A DNA stretch of 9,567 nt from CAXSEF01 sp964236535 (GCA_964236535.1 CAXSEF010000112.1:1-9567); one strand, 5' to 3'. Shown: positions 1-9,480, numbered from the stretch's first letter. Program-made: numbers and translations. Notes: generated from the letters alone by a model not told the origin.

Positions 1-41
1 TCAAGGACCTCACGTCTTTGGTGGGTCCGGGCGGAGCTAGG
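1..41 (+). repeat. REP-like two-hairpin unit C1 (degenerate, cut by window edge)
   Basis: Hairpin alpha is CAAGGAC (2-8) / GTCTTTG (14-20), 7 bp with one G-T pair and loop CTCAC. It is followed by TGGGTC and a weak hairpin beta CCGGGC-GGA-GCTAGG (27-41). The segment 18-37 matches 7782-7801 at 18 of 20 positions, which ties this degenerate copy to the same family as unit D. The left end is missing because the window begins here. Confidence 0.6.
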
Positions 42-115
42 GTCCACCCTTGCTGCGTTCATAGATCAATGCCTAAGGAGTCGTGGCAGGCCGCCCCGGG
101 CTGTCGCTTTCGCAG

Positions 116-173
116 GGATTCTCAAGGCTTGCCTTGAGCGGAGTCCAGAGGCAGAGCCTCTGGCCTTGCCTGC
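116..173 (+). repeat. REP-like two-hairpin unit C2, 3' of ccmB
   Basis: The unit starts with GGATT (116-120). Hairpin alpha is CTCAAGGC (121-128) / GCCTTGAG (131-138), a perfect 8-bp inverted repeat. CGGAGT (139-144) follows, then hairpin beta CCAGAGGC-AGA-GCCTCTGG (145-163), perfect 8-bp arms, then tail CCTTGCCTGC. It begins 10 nt beyond the ccmB stop, reading away from the gene. Relative to the copies near 4454 and 6793, two alpha base pairs have changed on both arms together. No T-tract follows, so it is not a textbook intrinsic terminator, although it could end or protect the ccmAB transcript. Confidence 0.85.
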
Positions 174-182
174 TCCTGCCTG

Positions 183-848
183 CTACTCGACCGCCCCGCG
201 CAGCGCCGCCCCTGCCGCGAGCGGGCACAGCGGCACCGCGGCGGCGAGCACCGCGCAGAGCAGCAGCAGGTGCGGTCGCGGGCTGAGTCCGGTTGCGGCG
301 GCGTCGGCGGCGGCGGCGCCGAAGATCAGCACCGGGGTGGCGAGCGGCAGCACCAGCAGCGGCAGCAGCACGCCGCCGCGCCGGGCGCCGAGCACGATCG
401 CCGCTGCGGTGGTGCCGAGCAGCGACAGGGCGAGGGTGCCGGGGAGCAGTCCGGCGAGCAGCGCGGGGATGCCGGACGGGGGCATGCGCAGCATGGTGGC
501 GAGCGGGGCGGCGGCGAGCAGCAGCGGCAGGCCGGTGGCGAGCCAGTGGGCGCAGGCCTTGGCCAGGGCGACGCCGCCGGCGGGCATGCCGGTGAGCAGC
601 AGCTGGTCGAGCGAGCCGTCGTCGAGGTCGGCGCCGAACAGGCGGTCGAGCGGCAGCAGCGTCGACAGCAGGGCGCAGACCCAGACCACGCCGGGCGCCA
701 GCCGGCCGAGCATGTCCGGCGCCGGCCCGATCGCCAGCGGGAACAGCGCGCCGGCAAGCAGGAAGAACAGCACCGCGCCCAGGCTGTCGGCGCCGTGGCG
801 GACCGAGAGCCGCAGCTCGCGCGACAGCAGGGCGGCGAACACCGTCAT
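183..848 (-). CDS. ccmB: Heme exporter protein CcmB (cytochrome c maturation ABC permease)
   Basis: CcmB is an integral inner-membrane subunit of the CcmABC(D) complex of System I cytochrome c maturation. With CcmA it uses ATP to release holo-CcmE carrying heme for delivery to apocytochromes in the periplasm. The 221-aa product has the usual family length and about six hydrophobic segments (near residues 23-41, 50-66, 98-120, 128-150, 155-182, 193-215). The cytoplasmic loop DRLFGADLDDGSLDQLLL (68-85) matches the hallmark CcmB loop that contacts the ATPase. I chose ATG at 848 because family members begin MTxxxxLxxRELRL. An in-frame TTG at 926 would add a hydrophilic leader overlapping the end of ccmA, with no clear ribosome site. 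It lies 67 nt downstream of ccmA in the same direction, so the two are probably co-transcribed. The stop is TAG. A repeat unit follows directly, and ccmC is not seen within the window. Confidence 0.95.
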   Translation of the reverse strand: MTVFAALLSRELRLSVRHGADSLGAVLFFLLAGALFPLAIGPAPDMLGRLAPGVVWVCALLSTLLPLDRLFGADLDDGSLDQLLLTGMPAGGVALAKACAHWLATGLPLLLAAAPLATMLRMPPSGIPALLAGLLPGTLALSLLGTTAAAIVLGARRGGVLLPLLVLPLATPVLIFGAAAADAAATGLSPRPHLLLLCAVLAAAVPLCPLAAGAALRGAVE

Positions 849-915
849 GGCGCCCTGCCGGTCCCGGGCGCCGGGGACCGCCGCCTCGCCGCGCGAGGGT
901 TGGTGCGCGGGGGGG

Positions 916-1515
<600 letters not shown>

Positions 1516-1610
1516 CTGCTCCCCTTGCCGCGCAGCGTTGGCGGGCTTGTTGGCCGTTGGCGGGTGCGGCCGCCATGCCGCCGCGGCCGGGCGGAGGGGG
1601 TGCCGCAACC

Positions 1611-1640
1611 TGGACGCACGATACATGGGTATGGTGTAAC
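1611..1640 (+). promoter_or_regulatory. Candidate acnA promoter (sigma-70-like, extended -10)
   Basis: TGGACG (1611-1616) lies 18 nt upstream of TGTAAC (1635-1640). Each hexamer matches four of six consensus bases. TG one base before the -10 (TGGTGTAAC) gives an extended -10 form. The predicted start site near 1647 leaves a 5' leader of about 48 nt before acnA. This is pattern matching only. Confidence 0.3.
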
Positions 1641-1682
1641 CGGGGACAGGGGATCGAGCCGGCGGCGCGTGCCGCGTTCGCG

Positions 1683-1689
1683 AAAAGGA
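1683..1689 (+). promoter_or_regulatory. Ribosome binding site of acnA
   Basis: AAAAGGA ends 5 nt before the ATG at 1695. It decides the start codon against upstream in-frame codons that would run through the ccmA spacer. Confidence 0.75.
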
Positions 1690-1694
1690 CCGCC

Positions 1695-4388
<2,694 letters not shown>

Positions 4389-4389
4389 G

Positions 4390-4437
4390 CCAGGGCTGCG
4401 CCCCGGGCCCGCCAAAGGCCCGGGGCCTCTGGAAACC
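4390..4437 (-). repeat. REP-like two-hairpin unit A1, directly 3' of acnA
   Basis: Read on the minus strand, the unit is GGTTTCC, then hairpin alpha CCAGAGGCC / GGCCTTTGG (plus-strand arms 4412-4420 and 4424-4432, one mismatched pair), then CGGGC, then hairpin beta built on GGGC-TGC-GCCC (4393-4403). It begins 2 nt after the acnA TAG. Its layout matches unit D, reverse-complemented, over about 50 bases. Confidence 0.75.
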
Positions 4438-4453
4438 CGCTTCCTAAGCACAG

Positions 4454-4510
4454 GGATTCCAAAGGCTAGCCTCTGGCGGAGTCCAGGGGCAGAGCCTCTG
4501 GCCTTGCCTG
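4454..4510 (+). repeat. REP-like two-hairpin unit A2, 5' of FUSC gene
   Basis: GGATTCC (4454-4460) begins the unit. Hairpin alpha is CCAAAGGC (4459-4466) / GCCTCTGG (4469-4476) with one A-C mismatch. CGGAGT (4477-4482) follows, then hairpin beta CCAGGGGC-AGA-GCCTCTGG (4483-4501) with one G-T pair, then tail CCTTGCCTG. It is inverted relative to A1, separated by the 16-nt linker 4438-4453, so A1+A2 form a dimer. It has the same core as C2 and as the reverse complement of B1. Confidence 0.85.
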
Positions 4511-4562
4511 CCTGCCCGGTTCGGGCGATGGGAACGCCCTGCTTCTCTTCCGGGTGCCCGGC

Positions 4563-6743
4563 ATGCGAACCGCCTCCCTCCGTCGCCCCGGCGGCGACCT
4601 CGCGCGGCTGCCGGTCGGCTTCGACCTGCACGGCCTCGACATCGCCGAGGGGGTGCGGGCGGCGCTGGCCTGCGCGGTCGTCATCATCGCCAACGAGTGG
4701 ATCCGCTGGCCGCCGCTGGTCTACATGGCGCTGGGCGCGAACCTCACCTGCTTCTGCGACGTGGGCGGGCCGATCCGCGGCCGCATTCCCGGGCTGCTCG
4801 CGTTCAGCTTCGCGGGTGCCGTGCTCTGGGCGGGGTTCGGCGTGCTGCGCCCGCTCGGCATCGGGGTGGTGGTGCCGCTCGCCTGCGCGGTGATCTTCTG
4901 CAACGCGTTCCTGCGCGTCTACGGGCCGGCGGCGGCGGCGATCGGCAACGTGCTGACGGTGGTGCTGGTGTTCGGCCTCGACGAGCCGCTGTCGGTGCAC
5001 GCGGCGCTGGTGGTGGCGGCGATGTTCGTGGCCGGCGGCCTGTGGTGCACCGTGCTCGCGCTGGTGATCTGGCGGCTGTACCCGGCGCGCCAGGCGCGGG
5101 TCGCGGTGGCCGAGGTGTGGGACATGCTCGGCGAGCTGGCAGTCGACCTGCGCAGCCTGGCGGGTATCGCCGATCCGGGGCCGCAGCGGTGGGAGGCGCA
5201 TGCCCTGGCGCATCGCCGCGCGGTGCGCAACGCGCTCGAGCGCGCCCGGGTCGAGGTGCTGGAGCTCGCACGCGGCCGCGGCCAGGCCGGGCAGCGCGCG
5301 ATCCAGGCGAGCCTGCGGCTGGAGACCGCGGACCAGCTGTTCGCCACGCTGATCGGTCTCGCCGACCTGCTGGAGCAGCCGCCGCCGCCGGCCACCGCGG
5401 CGGCGGCGGCGCGGCTGCTCGACCTGCTGCAGGCGCTGCTGCACCAGGTCGCGCACGACATCCGGCACGACCGCGACGAGCGCGGGCCGGCGCTGGAGGG
5501 GGCGGTGCGGCGGCTGGGCGAGGCGGCGGGCGAGGATGCGGCGCTGGCCGGGCTGGGGGCGGCGATGGCGGACCGGCTGCGCGTCATGCTGGCGCTGTCC
5601 GGTCCCGATGGCGGCCGGCGCTTCGGCGCCGCCGGGGCGGGCGAGGCGGCGATGACGCTGCGCATGCGCGTGCTCGGCCCGGTCCGCGACAACCTGACCT
5701 GGTGCTCGGTGATGCTGCGCCACGCGGCGCGCACGGCGGTGATCTCGGCCCCGGCGCTGGTGGTCACGCTGTCGTACGAGACGACGTTCACCCACTGGCT
5801 GCCGTATACCGTGGTGCTGGTGATGCAGCCGTTCTTCGCCGCCACCTGGCAGCGGGCGCTGGAGCGGGTGGGGGGCACGGTGCTGGGCGCGCTGATCGGC
5901 GGCGGGCTGGCGATGCTGGCGCACTCGCCGCTGGCGCTGGCCGGGCTGATGTTCCCGCTCTGCGTGGTGGGCTTCGCGGCGCGGCAGGTGAGCTACGGCG
6001 CGTACATCGCCTGCCTGACGCCGCAGATCGTCGTGCTGGTGGAGCTGGTCGAGCCCGGGCACAGCAGCCTCGAGGTGGCGGCGATGCGCGCGCTGTTCAC
6101 CCTGGTGGGCGGGGTGATCGCGGTGGCGGGCAGCCTGCTGCTGTGGCCGAGCTGGGAGCCCGACCGGCTGCCCGCCGAGCTGGTCCGCACCATCGGCGCC
6201 CATGTCCGCTATGCGCGAACCGTGCTGCAGGCGGCGCGCGGCGCGCGCGCCTGGGGCGCCGGGTCGGGCGATGCCAGGCTGGGGGGCGCCGAGCCGGGTG
6301 GCGCCAGGGCGGGGGGTGTCGAGGCGGGGGATGTCGAGGCGGGGGGCGTGGCAGACGCGGCGGCGGGCGAGCGCGCGGCGCGGGAGCGCGACGTGCTGCT
6401 GGCCGCAGCGCGGCGGGAGGCCGGGCTCGCGAGCGACAACCTGGAGGCCGCGATCGGCCGGGCGCTGCAGGAGCCGCGACGGCGCGACCGGCACCGGGTG
6501 GAGGCGGCGATGGCGGTGGACGCGGCGCTGCGCCGGCTGGTGGCGCGGCTGATCGCGGTGCAGCACGACCCGCAGGTGACGGGAGCGCAGGCGCAGGTGT
6601 GGGCGGGGTGGGTGACGGATGCGCTGGAGGCGGCGCTGGTGGGGCACTCGGCACTGCCGCCACGGCCCGACGCGGGGCCGGAGCCGCTGCTGCGCATCGC
6701 CCTGCAGGTGGAACTGATCGAGAGCGCGATGCGACGGAGCTGA
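4563..6743 (+). CDS. FUSC-family inner-membrane protein, putative aromatic-acid-type exporter
   Basis: The 726-aa product has the double-module layout of AaeB/YccS-like FUSC proteins. A hydrophobic block of about six segments (residues 31-172) is followed by a soluble, Leu/Ala/Arg-rich helical region (about 175-385). A second hydrophobic block (about 390-528) comes next, then a helical cytoplasmic tail. The second block holds the recognisable FUSC core (about 411-451): HWLPYTVVLVMQPFFAATWQ followed by LERVGGTVLGALIGG. AaeB of E. coli effluxes hydroxylated aromatic carboxylic acids, but the substrate here is unknown and no AaeA-like partner is in the window. The tail includes seven 5-residue Gly/Ala-rich repeats (565-599) encoded by a 15-bp minisatellite. 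The start is uncertain: ATG at 4563 and GTG at 4554 are both in frame and neither has a good ribosome site. Inverted repeat dimers flank the gene. Confidence 0.88.
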   Translation: MRTASLRRPGGDLARLPVGFDLHGLDIAEGVRAALACAVVIIANEWIRWPPLVYMALGANLTCFCDVGGPIRGRIPGLLAFSFAGAVLWAGFGVLRPLGIGVVVPLACAVIFCNAFLRVYGPAAAAIGNVLTVVLVFGLDEPLSVHAALVVAAMFVAGGLWCTVLALVIWRLYPARQARVAVAEVWDMLGELAVDLRSLAGIADPGPQRWEAHALAHRRAVRNALERARVEVLELARGRGQAGQRAIQASLRLETADQLFATLIGLADLLEQPPPPATAAAAARLLDLLQALLHQVAHDIRHDRDERGPALEGAVRRLGEAAGEDAALAGLGAAMADRLRVMLALSGPDGGRRFGAAGAGEAAMTLRMRVLGPVRDNLTWCSVMLRHAARTAVISAPALVVTLSYETTFTHWLPYTVVLVMQPFFAATWQRALERVGGTVLGALIGGGLAMLAHSPLALAGLMFPLCVVGFAARQVSYGAYIACLTPQIVVLVELVEPGHSSLEVAAMRALFTLVGGVIAVAGSLLLWPSWEPDRLPAELVRTIGAHVRYARTVLQAARGARAWGAGSGDARLGGAEPGGARAGGVEAGDVEAGGVADAAAGERAARERDVLLAAARREAGLASDNLEAAIGRALQEPRRRDRHRVEAAMAVDAALRRLVARLIAVQHDPQVTGAQAQVWAGWVTDALEAALVGHSALPPRPDAGPEPLLRIALQVELIESAMRRS
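6255..6359 (+). repeat. 15-bp in-frame tandem repeat inside FUSC gene (7 units)
   Basis: Seven contiguous 15-bp units encode GAGSG, DARLG, GAEPG, GARAG, GVEAG, DVEAG and GVADA. The fifth and sixth units (6315-6344) differ at one base, which points to recent duplication, while the outer units are more diverged. The unit length is a multiple of three, so a gain or loss of copies keeps the frame. The encoded stretch lies in the hydrophilic tail after the last membrane segment and probably forms a flexible linker. Confidence 0.85.
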
Positions 6744-6765
6744 GCGGGACCGGCCCGGCAAGCAA

Positions 6766-6816
6766 GGCCAGAGGCCCTGCCTCTGGACTCCGCCAAAGGC
6801 CTGGCCTTTGGAATCC
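6766..6816 (-). repeat. REP-like two-hairpin unit B1, 3' of FUSC gene
   Basis: On the plus strand, hairpin beta is CCAGAGGC-CCT-GCCTCTGG (6768-6786, perfect 8-bp arms). ACTCCG follows, then hairpin alpha CCAAAGGCC-T-GGCCTTTGG (6793-6811, perfect 9-bp arms), then AATCC. The unit therefore reads on the minus strand, opposite to A2. It lies 22 nt after the FUSC stop and faces B2 across a 16-nt linker (6817-6832) that contains CCTAGG. Confidence 0.88.
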
Positions 6817-6832
6817 GTTTGCCTAGGGAACG

Positions 6833-6875
6833 GGTTTCCAAAGGCCTCAGGCCTTTGGCGGGTCTTGGCGTAGCC
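6833..6875 (+). repeat. REP-like two-hairpin unit B2
   Basis: GGTTTCC (6833-6839) leads into hairpin alpha CCAAAGGCC-TCA-GGCCTTTGG (6838-6858, perfect 9-bp arms), then CGGGTC (6859-6864). Hairpin beta is decayed to GGC-GTA-GCC (6867-6875). B1+B2 repeat the inverted dimer arrangement of A1+A2 as a mirror image. Confidence 0.82.
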
Positions 6876-7028
6876 CGCGCAAGGTTCGGTGACCCGCTTG
6901 GGCCGTTGGAACGCGGGCGGAGGGAGAGCCCAGACTTGCTGCGTCTTCAGCCTGATGCCTGCGGCGGCTGGCAGGAAGCGCCTGGCATGCGCCAGTCGGA
7001 ACCTACGATCTCGGATGCGGAGTGTCTT

Positions 7029-7067
7029 GCGAGATCCTGATCTTGCTGATTATTCGTGTTCGACGAA
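7029..7067. terminator. Possible weak terminator hairpins between FUSC and ppa
   Basis: The stem GCGAGAT (7029-7035) / ATCTTGC (7040-7046), with one G-T pair and loop CCTG, is followed on the plus strand by the T-rich TGATTATTCG. A second small stem TTCGT / ACGAA (7053-7067) lies 15 nt past the ppa stop and on the minus strand is followed by TAATCA. Neither has a true T-tract, so the call is tentative. Confidence 0.25.
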
Positions 7068-7082
7068 AGGGGGTTTGGCCGC

Positions 7083-7601
7083 TCAGCCGTTTTCCATCCA
7101 GCGCAGGATCGCGGCCTCGGTCTTGGCCTTGTCCGCCCAGCCGGTGACCTTCACCCACTTGCCGGGCTCGAGGTCCTTGTAGCGGGTGAAGAAATGCTCG
7201 ATCGCCTTGACGGTGATCTCCGGCAGGTCGTCGATCGAGTGAACGGTGGTCCACTGGGTGTGGATCTTGTCGTGCGGCACGCAGATCACCTTCTCGTCGC
7301 GGCCGGACTCGTCCTCCATCTCCAGCATGCCGATCGGGCGGCAGCGGATCACCGCGCCGGGCACGACGCCGACCGGGGTCAGCACCAGCGCGTCGGCGGG
7401 ATCGCCGTCGTCGGCCAGGGTCCCGGGGATGAAGCCGTATGCGGCCGGGTAGGCCATCGGCGTGAACAGGAAGCGGTCGACGAAGACGGCGCCGCTCGTC
7501 TTGTCGATCTCGTACTTCACCTGGCTGCCCTGCGGGATCTCGATGACCACGTTGATGTCGTGCGGCGGGTTCTTCCCGGTGCTGATCTTGGTGACGTCCA
7601 C
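7083..7601 (-). CDS. ppa: Inorganic pyrophosphatase, family I
   Basis: This soluble cytoplasmic enzyme hydrolyses pyrophosphate to two phosphates with Mg2+, pulling biosynthetic reactions forward. The 172-aa length is typical of the hexameric bacterial family I enzymes. Active-site residues fall at the E. coli Ppa numbers: K29, E31, R43, Y51, Y55, D65, D67, D70, D97, D102, K104, Y141 and K142. The metal-binding signature reads DGDPADA, with Ala69 where many enzymes have a larger aliphatic residue. GTG at 7601 is chosen because AGGAG lies 8 nt upstream and the product then begins at the family's usual position. A longer in-frame reading to 7745 would add a 48-residue Arg-rich leader. It is convergent with the FUSC gene and has its own probable promoter, so it is likely a single-gene unit. 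Confidence 0.97.
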   Translation of the reverse strand: MDVTKISTGKNPPHDINVVIEIPQGSQVKYEIDKTSGAVFVDRFLFTPMAYPAAYGFIPGTLADDGDPADALVLTPVGVVPGAVIRCRPIGMLEMEDESGRDEKVICVPHDKIHTQWTTVHSIDDLPEITVKAIEHFFTRYKDLEPGKWVKVTGWADKAKTEAAILRWMENG

Positions 7602-7609
7602 GACGCAGG

Positions 7610-7614
7610 CTCCT
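7610..7614 (-). promoter_or_regulatory. Ribosome binding site deciding the GTG start of ppa
   Basis: On the minus strand this is AGGAG, 8 nt before GTG at 7601. It supports GTG over the longer in-frame starts further upstream. Confidence 0.75.
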
Positions 7615-7629
7615 GACGGTTCGTGGCGA

Positions 7630-7658
7630 ACGGTAGTCACCGGAGCGGCGGTTGCCAA
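7630..7658 (-). promoter_or_regulatory. Candidate ppa promoter
   Basis: On the minus strand, TTGGCA (7658-7653, five of six consensus bases) is separated by 17 nt from TACCGT (7635-7630, three of six). A start near 7623 would give a leader of about 20 nt ending in the AGGAG ribosome site. A perfect TTGACA also occurs at 7745-7740 but has no matching -10. Confidence 0.35.
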
Positions 7659-7759
7659 GCGCATGGCCGGGACGCTGCCGCAGTCCCGGCGCGACGCCAG
7701 ACCGCGCACGCCGCGCCAGCGGCGCACCGTGATCGGTGGTGTCAAGGATCTGTGGAAAT

Positions 7760-7805
7760 GGTTTCCAGAGGGCCAAGCCCGTTGGCGGGTCCGGGCAGAG
7801 CCCGG
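7760..7805 (+). repeat. REP-like two-hairpin unit D, 3' of the M3 peptidase gene
   Basis: GGTTTCC (7760-7766) leads into hairpin alpha CCAGAGGGC-CAA-GCCCGTTGG (7765-7785, one mismatch and one G-T pair), then CGGGT, then hairpin beta CCGGGC-AGA-GCCCGG (7791-7805, perfect 6-bp arms). The bases just before it, CTGTGGAAA (7750-7758), look like the remnant of an inverted partner unit. It lies 10 nt beyond the peptidase TGA. Confidence 0.75.
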
Positions 7806-7815
7806 CCTGGCTTTC

Positions 7816-9480
7816 TCAGAGGCCGAGCGCCCGCGTCGCCTCCAGCACGACGTCGGCGAGGGCGCCGGGATCGAACGGCGAGGCGAGCCCGGCCTCGGCG
7901 ACGAGCTGGCGGAACGGCGCCGAGCCGCCGCGGCCGCACAGCGCCACGTACGTCGCGAGCGCGCCCTGCGGGTCGTGCCGGGCGCGGGCCCAGAGCTGCA
8001 TCGCGCAGCACAGCGCCAGGGTGTAGTCGATGTAGTAGAACGGGCTGCCGTAGATGTGCGGCTTGGCCTGCCAGCGGCCGCCCATCGCCGGGTGTTCGAG
8101 GTCGCCGTAGTCGGTCCAGGGCATGTAGCGGCGTTCGAGGCGCTGCCAGATCGCGTGGCGTTCGGCCGGGGTGGCGTCGGGGCGGGCGTAGACCTCGTGC
8201 TGGAAGTGGTCGACGCAGACGCCGTAGGGCAGGAAGGCGAGGCTCGCGATCAGGTGCATGCGGCGGAACCGCTCGGCGTCGCGGTCGCCGACCAGCAGGC
8301 CGATGTGGGGGTAGGCGAGGAACTCGAGGCCCATCGAGTTGATCTCGGCGGCCTCGAAGGTGGGCGACAGGCTGTCGATGCCGGGCTGGTGGCGGCTTTC
8401 CCAGCTCTGGAAGGCGTGGCCCATCTCGTGGGTGAACACGTTGATGTCGGCCTGGGTGCCGTTGAAGTTGGCGAAGATGAACGGCACGCCGACGCTGGGG
8501 AACGAGGTGCAGAAGCCGCCGCCCTGCTTGCCGGGCCGGTTGTCGAGGTCGAGGAAGCGGCCTTGCGCCATCATCCGGTAGAAGCCGCCCAGGCGCGGGT
8601 CGAGGCGGTCGAACATGGTCTGCGCCTGGGCGAGCAGGAAGTCGTGGTCGCCGGCGGGGCCGGGGTTGCCGGCGGGGTCGACGAGCGCCTCGTCCCAGAA
8701 GCGCAGCCGGTCCCAGCCCTGCTGCTGCCGGCGGCGCTCCAGCAGGCGGGCGACCAGCGGCACGACGTGCTCGGCGACCTGGTCGCGGTATCGGGCGACG
8801 TCGTCCGGGCCGTAGTCGACGCGGCGCAGCAGGCGGTAGGCGAGCGGGGTGTAGGTGGCGTCGCCGAGCTTGCGGGCCATGGTGTGGCGCAGGCGGACCA
8901 GCTGGTCGAACAGCTCGTCGAGGCGGGGGGCGTTTGCGGCGAAAAATGTCCAGCGGGCCTGCTCGGCGGCGTGGCGGGTGTCGCGGTCCGGGCTCTCGGC
9001 GTGGGGGCCGAGGCCGGCGAGGTTGAGCACCTGGCCGCGGAACGCGATCTCGGCGGCGGCGAGCAGCTCGGTGTACTGGGCGGCGAGGCTCGCCTCCTGC
9101 TCCAGGTCGGCGGCGATCTCCGGGCGGAAGGTGGTGACGTCGCACTCCCAGAGCCGGACCGGGTGGCGGCCGGCGCGCCGTTCCAGCGCGTCGCGGTCGC
9201 CGGCGAGCAGGCGCTGGCGGAGCGCGGTGTCGAGGCCGGTGGCGGCGGGCTGCAGCTCGTCGGCCACCGCGCGGTCGGCGCGGCGGGCGGCGTCGCGGGT
9301 GTCCTGGGCGAAGCGGAGGTGGACCAGGGCGGTCCAGCTGTCGAAGCGGCGGCGGGCTTGGTCCCAGGCGTCGAGCGCGTCGTGCAGCGCGCCGGCGTCG
9401 AGCAGGGTGCAGATCGCGGCGTACTCGGCCGCCAGCTGCTCGCGGGTGGGGGCGGCGGCCTGGATGTCGGAGAAATGCAT
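7816..9480 (-). CDS. M3-family zinc oligoendopeptidase (PepF-like, non-PepF subgroup)
   Basis: This is a predicted cytoplasmic metallopeptidase that cleaves short peptides, probably in peptide turnover. No signal peptide or membrane segment is visible. The zinc motif is HEMGH (351-355) within FTHEMGHAFQ, with H351 and H355 as ligands and E352 catalytic. E379 in EAAEINSMGLEF is the likely third ligand, at about the family spacing. The C-terminal GSPFYYIDY matches the Tyr-rich substrate-binding segment of M3 enzymes. The N-terminal third is helical and Ala/Leu/Arg-rich. At 554 aa, with Gln rather than His three residues after the HExxH, it fits the oligoendopeptidase subgroup usually separated from PepF itself. 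ATG at 9480 follows GGAG. Substrates and physiological role cannot be told from sequence. It stands alone, with its own candidate promoter upstream. Confidence 0.92.
   Translation of the reverse strand: MHFSDIQAAAPTREQLAAEYAAICTLLDAGALHDALDAWDQARRRFDSWTALVHLRFAQDTRDAARRADRAVADELQPAATGLDTALRQRLLAGDRDALERRAGRHPVRLWECDVTTFRPEIAADLEQEASLAAQYTELLAAAEIAFRGQVLNLAGLGPHAESPDRDTRHAAEQARWTFFAANAPRLDELFDQLVRLRHTMARKLGDATYTPLAYRLLRRVDYGPDDVARYRDQVAEHVVPLVARLLERRRQQQGWDRLRFWDEALVDPAGNPGPAGDHDFLLAQAQTMFDRLDPRLGGFYRMMAQGRFLDLDNRPGKQGGGFCTSFPSVGVPFIFANFNGTQADINVFTHEMGHAFQSWESRHQPGIDSLSPTFEAAEINSMGLEFLAYPHIGLLVGDRDAERFRRMHLIASLAFLPYGVCVDHFQHEVYARPDATPAERHAIWQRLERRYMPWTDYGDLEHPAMGGRWQAKPHIYGSPFYYIDYTLALCCAMQLWARARHDPQGALATYVALCGRGGSAPFRQLVAEAGLASPFDPGALADVVLEATRALGL

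Larger units (their letters stand above)
1..182. other. Intergenic region downstream of ccmB; no gene
   Basis: I find no credible coding sequence here. Short open frames in this stretch run through hairpin repeats and read as Arg/Pro/Ala-rich noise. The region holds one degenerate repeat unit cut by the window start, a linker of about 75 nt, and one well-preserved repeat unit whose last bases lie next to the ccmB stop codon. In many alphaproteobacteria ccmC follows ccmB. It does not follow within these 182 bases. Confidence 0.7.
1516..1694. other. Divergent ccmA / acnA regulatory spacer
   Basis: This 179-nt non-coding spacer must hold the promoters for both ccmAB (leftward) and acnA (rightward). 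The half nearest ccmA is GC-rich and contains its ribosome site. The AT-richest patch is around 1620-1640. A candidate acnA promoter is listed separately. I found no convincing -35/-10 pair for ccmA, and no clear Fur, IscR or FNR operator. Confidence 0.6.
4389..4562. other. acnA-FUSC spacer, mostly an inverted repeat pair
   Basis: This 174-nt gap consists of repeat unit A1 (minus), a 16-nt linker, repeat unit A2 (plus), a small hairpin GCCCG-GTT-CGGGC (4514-4526), and 36 nt leading to the FUSC start. I see no good promoter hexamers for the FUSC gene. It may be read through from acnA or use an unrecognised promoter. Confidence 0.6.
6744..7082. other. Convergent FUSC / ppa intergenic region (339 nt)
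   Basis: No gene is supported here. The left part (6766-6875) is an inverted pair of repeat units. The middle (6914-6960) resembles 28-74 without gaps at about 70 % identity. The right end (7029-7070) is AT-richer and contains two small hairpins that could terminate transcription from either side. Short open frames across the region are Arg/Gly-rich and cross the hairpins, so I do not call them. Confidence 0.6.
7602..7815. other. Spacer between ppa and the M3 peptidase gene
   Basis: Both flanking genes read leftward. The 214-nt gap carries the ppa ribosome site and candidate promoter at its left end. About 70 nt of GC-rich sequence with no recognised feature lies in the middle. Repeat unit D is at the right, just after the peptidase stop. 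The spacing and the repeat argue against a single operon. Confidence 0.55.

Noticed and set aside
4390..4510. Repeat dimers as terminal inverted repeats of an insertion sequence
   Set aside because: No transposase is encoded between the A and B dimers, and no target-site duplication is visible. The units also occur singly elsewhere in the window.
6234..6250. Alternating GC run as possible Z-DNA or a regulatory element
   Set aside because: It is inside the FUSC coding frame, encodes an ordinary Ala/Arg stretch, and is expected by chance at this GC content.
6819..7182. Short plus-strand frames in the FUSC/ppa gap
   Set aside because: They start inside the repeat hairpins, have no ribosome site, and translate to unstructured Arg/Gly/Pro-rich sequence. 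One runs into antisense ppa.
7619..7631. Possible LexA/SOS box at GTTCGTGGCGAAC
   Set aside because: The alphaproteobacterial LexA site is a direct GTTC-N7-GTTC, and the Gram-positive box is GAAC-N4-GTTC. This inverted GTTC-N5-GAAC fits neither.
7740..7745. Perfect TTGACA on the minus strand upstream of ppa
   Set aside because: The bases 16-18 nt downstream are CG-rich with no -10-like hexamer, and the site lies about 140 nt from the start codon.
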